Below, piece by piece: positions 12,301-21,795 of a stretch of DNA of 64,000 nt. Both the position numbers and the translations under genes were made by a program. Below the pieces are notes generated by a model, which searched no databases, was not told the DNA's origin, and saw nothing but the letters and a program-made list of their open reading frames with translations. Numbering within the stretch: position 1 is the first letter of the stretch; each line of letters begins with the position of its first letter. The DNA is taken from assembly GCF_964355755.1 (NCBI RefSeq), contig NC_092670.1, positions 4,305,001 to 4,369,000 of the forward strand, in the 5' to 3' direction. The stretch comes from Antedon mediterranea. Lineage: Eukaryota; Echinodermata; Crinoidea; Comatulida; Antedonidae.

Positions 12301-15300
12301 ATAAAACAAAGCAATAAAGATAATTTTGATTACAAAGAGTATAGAGTCACTTTTGTGCGGAGAACCAAGAGTATGATTTTATAGTTTATATAAAGTTCTC
12401 TTCACTTCAGACAATAGTTTGTTTACCAGAAATCCTGCTGTGCCATATGTTAATGTTGTGTATATCACACGCGTGTATTGTTTCCAAAGGGGTCCGCTTA
12501 ATTATGAGCATTGTGTCTGTATACAATCTTTATTATATCTATGATAGTGCCTGCGTAGCATAATTGGTGCTGTACTGTTTGTGGTCACCATCAAGTTTCT
12601 ACATCTTCTACGTTTTAATCGCAAGGTTGCCATGTTTGCTGCTGTTATTCAACAAGCTTTTAAACCATTGATCATCTTATTTGTGAGTTTCATTATATTA
12701 ACATAAATTACATAATTTTATGGAGCATTTAATTGCATGTTTTTAGATGTATAAAATATATACAAATACTATTTAATTTAATAATATTGTCCATATTTTC
12801 TTTATTTTCAAAACTGTATAGGTATCGTTACTGTTGATTCAAGTTGCTTTTAGTAGTGTTGGTGTTCTGTTGTTTGGAACGTCTTACAAACCTTTCAATA
12901 ATATGTTCACTACCACAGCATCTATCATTACCATTTTGGTTGGTGAACCAGAAGAGCTTGACCAAGTCCAAGAAGCCCATCCAACACTCTGGACTATATT
13001 CTATATCTCATATATTGTAACAGTATTTATTGCCTTTTCGGGATTGGTAAGCATAATTATACATTTTAATAAATAAAAATAAATAATAGAATAATTAACA
13101 GGGTTGTAGACATAATAAAAATTATTTTAAAAAGAGGAATAGATAATAAAATCCAAGAATTGTTAATGCTAATTAAATATTCATTTGATATCTATTTACA
13201 TCTTTGTTTGCATTTTTTATTTGAATAATTATTTTGAAATTTGTATTCAATTAATTAATTAATTAATGATTGGTTTGATAAGCTGAATGATGTTAATATT
13301 TTTCTTACTCATTTAGGCCAAAGCAATTCTGTGTTGCAGTTACAGGAAGCGCAAAAATAAGGAATGTCATACAGTCGGTGGTAGAGAAGTGATGCAATTC
13401 TTTTGGAATGAACTACTTGTTGTATTTGGCATTCGGTCACCTCAATCTGATGAGCATGGCACTAAGGAAGAGCTTCCTTTGGTAAGCCAAATAGCAACAT
13501 TGTTAAAATCAAAAATGTTAAAACTGCCTCAATATATTTTTTAACACGGTGTTGGCTGGTCATGATGTTTGTCATTGCTGGGATGACTTTTGTAGCACGA
13601 AAACCATATATTCAATGTACTTTAATCACAATTTGCAATTTCGTATTTCAGGAATTTACATTTGCTGAGATTGAATACCAGGTTGATGAACTTCTTTTCC
13701 GCATGAATGCACTCAGTCATCAACATGGTCTACCAGAGAAGCCGTTTGATTTCTATGGTGACTCAGACAATGGAATGGAGGATAGTGTGTCTTTTATTAG
13801 CTCAGAGGTTTGTTTTAGTGTTTAATTTCTTTGGCTTGAGTAATAATATAATAATAATTTATTTGAATACAAATTGAACTACAATCCAAATTTACTAAAA
13901 CCACATTACAATGCTAACTATAAAATGTATAACAATAATATTAAAAATGTAATAATTCTGAAAACCAAAGAGTACCCTGATATTTACCCTGAATCGATAT
14001 TATTACAGTTTAGCATTAAATTAGTTTTTAGAAATTGTAGGAGGAATAATATCACACCAGGAAACACTAGCGTGTTTGACTGTGGGACTAGCGTGCGTGA
14101 CTGGGACTGGCGTGCGTGACTGTGGGACTAGCGTGCATGACTGGGACTGGCGTGTTTGACTGTGAGACTAGCGTGCGTGACTGTGGGACTAGCGTGCGTG
14201 ACTGGGACTGGCGTGCGTGACTGGGACTGGCGTGCGTGACTGTGGGACTAGCGTGCGTGACTGGGACTGGCGTGCGTGACTGTGGGACTAGCGTGCGTGA
14301 CTGGGACTAGCGTGTTTGACTGTGGGACTAGCGTGCGTGACTGGGACTGGCGTGCGTGACTGTGGGACTAGCGTGCGTGACTGGGACTGGCGTGCGTGAC
14401 TGTGGGACTAGCGTGCGTGACTGTGGGACTAGCGTGCGTGACTGTGGGACTAGCGTGCGTGACTGGGACTGGCGTGCGTGACTGTGGGACTAGCATGCGT
14501 GACTGTGAGACTAGCGTGTTTGACTGTGGGACTTGCGTGACTGGGACTGGCGTGCGTGACTGTGGGACTAGCATGCGTGACTGTGGGATACCACGATACA
14601 GGATGTTCAATGGCAAACATTATACTGTAGTGCTATACATTGATTATCAAGGTTGTTAATATAGTAGGCGTGCTTGCATTTTCACTTTAGCTAATTAATT
14701 TTATACCCAACTATAATTTAACAAATAATTTGTTTTTTAGCCCTTAAGTTCTATTGATGGTTTCTTAGAAGAACGACTGGAACGCATTAATCATGACCTA
14801 TACAGTCAAAATCCAGAATTACGTCATTTAATAGAATCTCAAATTGATGAAGAAGATATTCAAAAACAACTGAGGTAATTATTGAAATGTATATCATGAG
14901 TTTCTTAATAGCACACATGTTGGTGGTGGTCAACTTGACATGTGATAGTTAATGCGGCTAAAACAATACTGTTGAATAATAAACCTTTTCTAGGAATCCT
15001 GTTTTGTTCGTACCCTGAACATAAAATAAATATTTTGGAAAAAGTGAATAACTTTTATTAAAACCACAAAATGACCTATTCAAAGTTTATTTTATACATC
15101 ATTATTCATTGTGTTTAATGGAACAATATATCTTTAAATTAAAGTAGTTTAATTTCAAGGAAATATTTAACCATTGACACTTGGAAAATATTTAACATTC
15201 TGCCTGGTACATTTAAATGGGTAATAAACTTTGACTATTGTAATGGTTGAATTGTTGAGGGTACACAAATGAGAAATCTTAAACCTCTGTCTGACCATCC

Positions 15301-17003
15301 ACTCATAAATTCCTGATATTTTTCCTTTTGACTGGCATAGTAACATCGCATTTTTGCAATAAATTCAATGATATTTCCTGCACATCAGAATCTTGAAAGA
15401 GATTGTCTGTTTAAATAAAGTTATCTCTAATGAAAAACCACAAACTGGTGATAGAACGAGTCTTCTCGGATAAGGACTATAAACCGTAGGTCCAGTGTAA
15501 ACATCTGGTCCATGTGCATTTTAAAGAACCTAGTATATCTTTCGATACGAGTAAGGGCTTAACCTGGTATCCGTGTACTAGTTCACACAGAGCCACTGTC
15601 ACAAACACATCATAATACTATACACTTGGCTCCTGGGAGAACAGTCTAAACAAATAAAAAATAACAATCCAATTTCCAAATAAGCTACCAAAATAATAAA
15701 GATTATAAATAACATTATGATGCGTGACTTTATGTTTATTACTTGAAAGATTTCATTTGTTAGTGTTGGTATGCTATTATTATTCTAACAGTATGTTTCA
15801 GTCTGTGTTATGTAAATATAATATTAGAGGCTTTAATTATTTTCCTTATAACTAAATTTATTTTTAATTAATTCTGTTCATATCATTAATTGTTTTCAAG
15901 AAGGGACACTGATTTCTACATTTTCATGCCGTCATGTATTTTAGTTTACACTGGTTTCTTATTCCATGAAATATGTTATTCTGCACTAACACCCATTCCT
16001 ACACTACATACATCACATTTCTTCCAATCAACTTTTTTTTTTACAGGTCCCAGCTTGAGCTTGAGATTTTCAGACAGCTACAACATGTCCGTCAGGAGGA
16101 GAACCGACAAAGGTTAGAGCAGCAGGACAGTGGCCGTGACACACAGTCTGAGCATACTGATATGCCATTTGATGATGCTGCTGTGGCTGCCATGCACCAA
16201 TATATTCCACAGGCATTTGTCAGGACTAATGCTTTCGGAACTGATTGTATGTCCATTTTAATTATTTATTTATTCCAGTAATTTGTTGAGGTCTTTTCGT
16301 AAATAAAATAAAGAATTCTTAACCAACCAGCTAAATTCACAATATAATTGATGACATTTAGACCCTTCATTAAGTACAGCCACTAGCAGTAATTTAGTAA
16401 TTAATGTTTTGATATTTTTTCCCCTCAAAAGATCAAGAGCGTAACTGGGCAAAAACCAATAAATCAAGCGGATCCAGCTCCATTGAACAATCCAGAGATG
16501 ACATTAAGTTGGAGGAGTTCACGGATGATTGGACGACAGTCAGCAGCTCCTATTCAGAACTAAAGGAAGAGTCAAGTGAATTGAGAAAAAGTCCGACATT
16601 AAAGGAACTTGAATCAGAAACGTCATTTGTTTGCCTTCATTTAGACTCTACGCAGATTGGCAGTGTCGGATCAGGGAATACAAAACTCAGAAAAAGAAAC
16701 GTCCTTCAAGATATTGTGCGTGATACTCCAGCTGCAAAGTCGGTTAATAAGACAATAAATGTTGAGGATTTTGCGATTCCAAATGCATTATTTTCTTCCC
16801 AAGAAGATCTCTTCGAAGATATTCAGGAAGAAAAGACTTCACGCACAAAGCACTCCAGAAGTGATCTGAGAAATAAACTCCGGAAGACTAAGTCACGAGG
16901 CAAAGGAAAGGGGCGTAACCGCATCGAAATAGGAGATGAATTTCTGAACGATGAATTTAGTTCTGATGATGATGTGCCTGTTGTATTTATGGGCATTTCT
17001 TAG
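328..17003 (+). CDS. Polycystin-1 family protein (PKD1/PKD1L/PKDREJ-like), 3' part, 30 exons
   Basis: Exons: 328-570, 1121-1240, 1667-1922, 2341-2472, 3202-3349, 3835-3987, 4346-4507, 5105-5321, 6184-6357, 6646-6832, 7058-7176, 7425-7576, 7834-8043, 8174-8258, 8399-8548, 9331-9449, 9709-9819, 9954-10068, 10421-10698, 11079-11192, 11440-11560, 11871-11972, 12132-12272, 12548-12682, 12822-13046, 13317-13481, 13652-13807, 14741-14874, 16047-16246, 16432-17003. They join in one open frame of 5196 nt (1731 residues plus stop). Order of domains: end of GAIN, GPS, TM1, PLAT, ten further membrane spans with the polycystin extracellular domain before TM7, cytoplasmic tail. The family forms plasma-membrane or ciliary receptor-channel subunits, usually paired with a PKD2-type partner. 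The 5' part (PKD, REJ or lectin domains) lies outside, so the subfamily cannot be fixed. The first exon could begin at 334. Domain architecture is certain; single borders could shift slightly. Confidence 0.93.
637..925 (+). mobile_element. tRNA-derived SINE (family S1) with expanded 22-bp head repeat
   Basis: The head has a box-A-like TAGCTTGATGGTTAACGTGC and a box-B-like GATTCAATCC, as in a Pol III promoter. The tail runs through a conserved block (TTTATCCATCCTGTAATTGG) to an A-rich end. At 637-753 the head is preceded by about five tandem 22-bp copies of GTAGTGGAGCTGTAGCTTGG-type sequence, grown from the head itself. Related copies: 4074-4130 (tail only), 11262-11392 (reverse), 37067-37292. 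Confidence 0.7.
1545..1604. mobile_element. MITE family A, partial copy (one end)
   Basis: Contains GGGCACATCACATTTTTTTG followed by the terminal GTGTAGACAGAGC end shared with five fuller copies (10786, 20584, 37518, 41812, 52169). Only one end is present. It lies in a polycystin intron. Confidence 0.65.
3835..5321 (+). other. First transmembrane helix and intracellular PLAT/LH2 domain
   Basis: Exon 3835-3987 encodes a hydrophobic helix (residues near 310-330 of the partial protein) ending in a basic-aromatic border. Exons 4346-4507 and 5105-5321 encode a PLAT domain: it opens with YYEITIETG, has a VLHGEQGYSETKQL-type strand and a HIWHNNAGNSPSWFL core with the conserved tryptophan. PLAT domains in polycystin-1 sit in the first cytoplasmic loop and bind lipids and trafficking partners in mammals. 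Position and length match the family. Confidence 0.88.
4074..4130 (+). mobile_element. SINE family S1, tail-only fragment
   Basis: Matches the tail block of the S1 copies at 637-925 and 37067-37292 (AAATAGTTTATCCATCC then AATTGACGAGTTAC). The tRNA-like head is absent, as in a 5'-truncated retrocopy. Confidence 0.55.
6905..6988 (+). mobile_element. LINE/SINE 3' tail with ATT microsatellite
   Basis: The sequence GAGTGCTATATAAATCC followed by ATT repeats resembles the 3' ends of CR1/L2-type retroelements and their SINE partners. It lies in the intron between 6832 and 7058. Assignment rests on the tail motif only. Confidence 0.45.
8268..8355. repeat. Short tandem array, about 30-bp unit, 3 copies
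   Basis: Units of the type AATTAAGTATAAACTTATGC repeat three times with few changes, in the intron between 8258 and 8399. No function visible. Confidence 0.7.
8565..8972. mobile_element. MITE with about 55-bp near-perfect terminal inverted repeats (Harbinger-like)
   Basis: Left TIR at 8565-8618 and right TIR at 8919-8972 are reverse complements (starting AGCCCGGCGCACACTAGAGC) with essentially no mismatch. Both sides are flanked by TTA, a 3-bp target duplication as expected for PIF/Harbinger elements. The inside has further G+C-rich inverted segments (GGCACGCGTGCC) and no ORF. It lies 16 bp after the donor of exon 8399-8548. Confidence 0.8.
9560..9690. repeat. Dispersed repeat family Y, copy 1 (with poly-C run)
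   Basis: Shares CTACTCTTCCAAAAGATG and GTGCACACGAGC blocks with 44230-44345, so it is an interspersed repeat. It contains a C-run at about 9607-9620. The open frame through this intron is a by-product of the repeat. Confidence 0.55.
10786..10924. mobile_element. MITE family A, full copy
   Basis: Terminal inverted repeats of the type AGCTCCGTCTACACTATCAA and its complement at the right end. The inside has a twice-repeated TATCACTACCATATTTG. About 140 bp, non-coding, in the intron after exon 10421-10698. Confidence 0.8.
11262..11392 (-). mobile_element. SINE family S1, reverse-oriented copy
   Basis: Read on the minus strand it has the head TTGGTTAATGTGCTTGCC, the GTCCAAGGTC segment, the CCTAAGCCT block and an A/T-rich tail, all matching the S1 copies at 637 and 37067. 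It lies antisense in a polycystin intron. Confidence 0.6.
14068..14590. repeat. Minisatellite, alternating 18/20-bp units, in polycystin intron
   Basis: About 27 units of GACTGTGGGACTAGCGTGCGT-like and GACTGGGACTGGCGTGCGT-like sequence alternate irregularly, with TGTTTGAC variants. It fills most of the intron 13808-14740. The ORFs seen across it on both strands only reflect the repeat. Confidence 0.9.
15452..15648. repeat. Dispersed repeat family X, copy 2
   Basis: Second copy of the 25-217 repeat, in the intron between 14874 and 16047. It keeps the ACTATAAACCGTAGGTCCAG core and the AAAGAACCTAGTA block. Confidence 0.6.
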
Positions 17004-18170
17004 ACAATAATGAATAACAATTTGTATTGTAGAATATAGTGATCTTATGATAATTTTACAAGCTGTATATTATGAAATTATGTAAATAATCTGATTGTGA
17101 TTCATGTTGAAGGATATGCTCAGGGATTTTATTAGTTTATGAATGTGTTCAAGATATATACATATTTCGTTGCTTATTTATAATAATAAACAAGTGTGAA
17201 TTGTTTAAAATCAATTTCTACAAAATTGAAAAGATTGACGTGCTATGTCAAATTGAATTTTTAAACAAGGTTATACCATTCCATTTTGATGTACCTATCT
17301 AAACATTATTTTGAATATATATATTGAACAATATATGTATTTTTATAACTTGTACATGCTGTATGAATTTAAATATAATCGACTGAAGCAACCATAGTGG
17401 ATATGGTTGAAACAGTTTGTTTTTTAACTTTAAAAGTCAATACTGTACAACAGTAATTTCACTGAAACTAAAGTCTGTGTCATAGACAAGGCAGCACTTG
17501 GTAAAATTTAGACTTGCCACAACTCTGTATTTATTATTCCTTTTAATGTTATTCCACCAGTCAACATTTCGATTTTTGTATATGCAAGCTCAAGCAGTAT
17601 ATGTTTAAAACGCCATATGTGCCAAAATATTTAAACTCCGTCTGGAACGCAGACTAGGTAAAATTATGTATTTATAAGTTTGGGTTAATGTTGAAATCTG
17701 ATCTATTTTATATGAAGTGATTATTTTATTTTTATTTTAAATTACTGCTATCCTTAATTTTGTATTTGTTATGTTTCCATTATTTACTATTGAAAGTAAT
17801 AACTTAGCTAGCAAAACAGTAAAAAGTCTTCACATCTCAGATAATGCCATTTAATTTGTAATTCATATAAATGTAAATCTAATTTTTATCACATTATCCT
17901 TGCATTGATTGTGTAACATTGCAATGTCATTATTATTCTTACTGTAAAAGTTCTATATAATGGTTCTAGTAAAGTTTGCATTACACCATGTGTTTCCAAA
18001 AGGAAAGCACAGACGGTTGTAGCATAACAACCAAAACGTTAAGTAAATAATGAATGTTTTTTTTTATTTTACGGGGTGCTGGGGAGAATATTTCATTTGT
18101 TGAAAGTTTGACTAATATGCTATAAATAGAACAACTGATATACTGTATATAGTGAAAAAAGGGATAATAG
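17004..18170 (+). other. 3' UTR and downstream flank of the polycystin-1-like gene
   Basis: AT-rich sequence without a credible ORF. The first AATAAA after the stop lies at 17185-17190, about 180 bp downstream, and is the best candidate poly(A) signal. Nothing else is recognisable before the MITE at 18171. Confidence 0.45.
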
Positions 18171-18672
18171 AGAGGTTTCGCAATCTTATGAATACGATAA
18201 CGAAAACGAATACGTCACGCACACGTATTCGTTTTCGTAAGCCATAAAAAAATCTGTTTCGCATGGCAACGAAATATTGAGGCGCGTCCAACATATGACT
18301 GCGGTAAATTTGAGCGAAGCGCAGGTACGTGTTGCTTGATACTTGGCTGCCTAGGCCTAGCGTAACATCAAAGCGAGTGAGGACTTTAAAAACTGCTATT
18401 TATCAAAATTGACTTGGCATTTTAGTAAATTAATTTACTAAATTACTTTCAATAAATCTATAATTATATTATAATCCTGAATCATTCCTGATTCAAATGC
18501 AAGATGTGCAAATAGATCAAAAACTATACTCGTTTTGTAGTTACGAATATGACTGGTGATATTCGTCAACACGAATACGCTTTACGAATATGAAATGGGG
18601 ATCAGCTCAAAAGTTTCACAAATGTATGACGTATTCGTTTTCGTTATCGTATTCGTAAGATTGCGAAACCTC
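18171..18672. mobile_element. MITE with about 46-bp TIRs
   Basis: The left end (AGGTTTCGCAATCTTATGAA, then a run of CGAAAACGAATACG) is the reverse complement of the right end at 18627-18672 with one or two mismatches. About 500 bp, no ORF. The clear TIRs suggest fairly recent activity. Confidence 0.75.
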
Positions 18673-19094
18673 CCTAACGTTTCTATTCAAAGCCATGTAC
18701 AATTTTGAGATCTTATTCACCAAACAAATCATGTTTTTAATTGTGGATAATGTATAGGGAATATTTTTATTCGTGGAAAAAATCCACTGTTCCATTCAAC
18801 TCAGCTCCACTTATTATTATTGGTATACTTTTTCATTGCATTATTTATTTTATGTTATTAAACTATTATAAGCAATTAGTTGTTAGAGTGGTGGTGGGGT
18901 TTCAATATTATTTTTATTTAATACACAAATTTAAAAAATTAAGACTTTGGAGTATTTATGTAAACATTTAATGAACTTATTTGTTGCCAAATTACACAAT
19001 CAAAAATCATGTTAATTATAAATGTTTTTTATGCATTGTGTATTTTCATCACTGTAACTTTTATAGTACAGTAATCGTATAATTTAAAAATGTG

Positions 19095-19500
19095 TGCTAT
19101 CTAAATAAGTAAAATTGGTTTTCTGAATATGTCAAACTGGTTTTCTGAATAAGTCAAACTGGTTTTCAGAATAAGTCAACTGTTTTTTTTTAATAACTCA
19201 AACTGGTTTTTCTGAATAATTCAAACTGGTTTTTCTGAATAACTCAAACTGCTTTGTCTGAATAAGTAAAATTGGTTTTCTGAATAAGTCAAACTGGTTT
19301 GTGTGAATAAGTCAAACTGGTTTTCTGAATTTAAGTCAAACTGGTTTTCAGAATAAGTCAACTGGGTTTTTTTAATAACTCAAACTGGTTTTTCTTAAGA
19401 AGTCAAACTGGTTTTTCTGAATAAGTAAACTGGTTTTCCGAATAAGTCAAACTGGTTTTTCTGAATAAGTCAAACTGGTTTTTCTAAATAGTCAACTGAA
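19095..19500. repeat. Minisatellite, about 22-bp unit
   Basis: Roughly 18 units of CTGAATAAGTCAAACTGGTT with variable T-run length, some with CTC or TTAAT changes. AT-rich, intergenic. Confidence 0.9.
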
Positions 19501-20583
19501 GTACTTGCAATTTAAATAACATTAACATCCAAAACTATTTAAGATTGAAAGCCCAAAATAAAGTATTATGTGTTTTATGATGTTTATGATTGTATAAAAT
19601 AGATATCTAGTGTACAGTGGTGACGGTTGTCATTGATAACTTCTAGCACAGTAACAGTAATATTAAATCTATTTTGATAAGTAAGTATTAAGAAATATCA
19701 AAAACAGTAAATAGCCATTTGTAACATTTTTTAAAAACTAATGAAATAAAACATTATTAACTATCTTTAAAAAGAACATGTGAGGTTTTTTTGCCGACTG
19801 ACCATTGAGGTATAAAATTAAATACCTCCATGGACTGACTGTAAGACGTACGGCACCCATTGGACGTACTCGAAACTAAAACAAATAAGTGATGTCCACT
19901 AAAGAACATCGTCACCAAGGACAATGGTATGGTATGTGTAACATTATCCGGCTTGTTTTACACAGTTACTGGTTTACAAGGCAAGCATCTACAGACATTG
20001 TTGTACTTAATTAGCAAGTCCTGAACAACACCAATCGTTGTACGTGCTCTTCACTGATGATCTTTTAATATCAAACAACTAAATCGTAAGTAAATCTATC
20101 ATTTTTTAGTATTCAAAATTGTACATTTTAAAAATAGTAGTTAACTTTTAGTAAACATGACCTAAAAATCAGATTATCTTAATCTACATGCTGTTTTCCG
20201 ATTCAACCGCCTGTTTTGTTTCCTTATTATTTTGTAAACCCTTTTTATCGCTTTATTTTCTTAATTATGTCCTTATTTTATGCGTGTAGTTGGTGTATTG
20301 TGTAATAAATAGGTTATACTGTATTTAAAGCATACAATTGGCAAGTTGTCCCATAGTTGTCCTAATAACACGTTTTACAACATAACTAAAAGTATTATAC
20401 CGTACATAATACATTCTTCGTGTTTTCAGATACATTAATTAATTTTCTTATAATATAATGGGTGTTTCATTCGATCTATGCCTACTAAATAAAATGATAG
20501 GATGAGAGATAAATGAGTAGCCTAGTGAGAGATTAGTTTAGCATGGAGGTATAACCTCCATGAGTTTAGTAAGTAGTTTTATT

Positions 20584-20731
20584 TCTGTCTACACTATCAA
20601 ACTAGTTTGCCAAAAAAATGTGATGTGTTCAAATATGGTACTGATTAATACGCTTATATGACATCATCATGTCCATAGGCCTATGTGCACATCACATTTT
20701 TTTGTCATAAAGTTTGATAGTGTAGATAAGG
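20584..20731. mobile_element. MITE family A, full copy
   Basis: TIRs CTGTCTACACTATCAAACTA and the matching right end, with internal GACATCATCATGTCCATA and CACATCACATTTTTTTG as in the other copies. Confidence 0.8.
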
Positions 20732-21408
20732 TTTTAGACAAAAAGAGTGATTCATAATCTGCCATGGCCTGTGTTAGATACGTGATTCTAAAATTAATTT
20801 GACAGAAAACATTTGTAATACTAATGAAGCGAAATAAACACGAGCATTTAATGAGTGCAGTGACCATGCTTTTAATAAAACATTTTATGACCACCCACTT
20901 TGGTTGACCATGATTTGATGTTTAACGGTGCAAGCCAGCATTGGACAGTACGGATGATGTCCGGATGATTCAGTTTTGTTGTATAATTAGAATACTGTAT
21001 AGGCCTAAAGGCTGCTAAAACTATGCAAACATCATGGACAGGAATCTTCAACAACCACGAATAATGGATCTGAGCTAAGTCTTCCATAAAAATGGCATGA
21101 CGACAGTTCAAGGATCACAAGAAGGCAGGCCTCAATACATAAATAAATAAATTAGACACAGTTAGATTAAAACATTGAATGATAGAAAAACACGAAATAA
21201 CTAGAGTTCTAGATTTCCAACGTTTCTACTGTCGTTCCGTTAGTGGTTTAAATTGTTAAGTTAGTAGTTGATGAAGTTTGCGTCGTCAGTGGTTAAAATT
21301 AGGAGTTAATTTGTTTACGTTGGTTTAAGTGGTAAATGTACATTAGTGGTTGATGGTTGCCTTAGTGGCGATACAAACGAAAATAATTTGACTAATCATG
21401 ACGCGATG

Positions 21409-21795
21409 GATCCTGTTTTGTAGTTGGCCAACGTACTTGAGTTGCGCGTTAGATCCTGTCTTGTAGTTGGCCAACGTACTTGAGTTGCGCGTTAGGTCCT
21501 GTTTTGTAGTTGGCCAACGTACTTGAGTTGCGCGTTAGACCATGTCTTGTAGTTGGCCAACTTACTTGAGTTGCGCGTTAGATCCTGTCTTGTAGTTGGC
21601 CAACGTACTTGAGTTGCGCGTTAGACCCTGTCTTGTAGTTGGCCAACTTACTTGAGTTGCGCGTTAGATCCTGTCTTGTAGTTGGCCAACGTACTTGAGT
21701 TGCGCGTTAGGTCCTGTTTTGTAGTTGGCCAACGTACTTGAGTTGCGCGTTAGACCCTGTCTTGTAGTTGGCCAACTTACTTGAGTTGCGCGTTA
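21409..21795. repeat. Minisatellite: nine 43-bp units with higher-order pattern
   Basis: Nine consecutive units of exactly 43 bp (9 x 43 = 387), each with TTGTAGTTGGCCAAC and TTGAGTTGCGCGTTA. Units differ at two places: the start (GATCC, GGTCC, GACC) and CGTACTT versus CTTACTT. Units 2-4 and 7-9 have the same order of variants. No unique spacers, so not a CRISPR. Confidence 0.95.

Larger units (their letters stand above)
9709..13481 (+). other. Polycystin channel region: TM6, extracellular polycystin domain, TM7-TM11 and pore loop
   Basis: TM6 is in exon 9709-9819. Exons 9954-11560 carry the large polycystin extracellular domain, including GLGWIYSG and DGQTRMVIVEFTLFN, both family hallmarks. 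TM7 spans the 11560/11871 junction, TM8 is in 12132-12272, TM9 in 12548-12682, and TM10, pore loop and TM11 in 12822-13046. The pore-loop position reads TTASIITILVGEPEELDQ, with three acidic residues just after the loop. A basic stretch follows TM11 (CCSYRKRK). With TM1-TM5 in exons 6-15 this makes eleven spans, the polycystin-1 topology. Confidence 0.85.
13652..17003 (+). other. Cytoplasmic tail of the polycystin-1-like protein with coiled coil and basic cluster
   Basis: Four exons encode about 350 residues after TM11. Exon 16047-16246 contains a glutamine/glutamate/arginine-rich segment with heptad-like spacing (SQLELEIFRQLQHVRQEENR), a likely coiled coil of the kind polycystin-1 uses to bind polycystin-2. 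The last exon adds about 190 residues rich in S, E and K, with a basic cluster at about 16870-16925 (KLRKTKSRGKGKGRNR) resembling a nuclear localisation signal. The protein ends 16 residues after an acidic SSDDD run. Confidence 0.8.

Noticed and set aside
14368-14659. ORFs across the 18/20-bp minisatellite
   Set aside because: Repeat artefact in a well-defined intron.
21409-21795. Possible CRISPR-like array of 43-bp repeats
   Set aside because: Units are contiguous without unique spacers, in a eukaryotic genome; it is a minisatellite.
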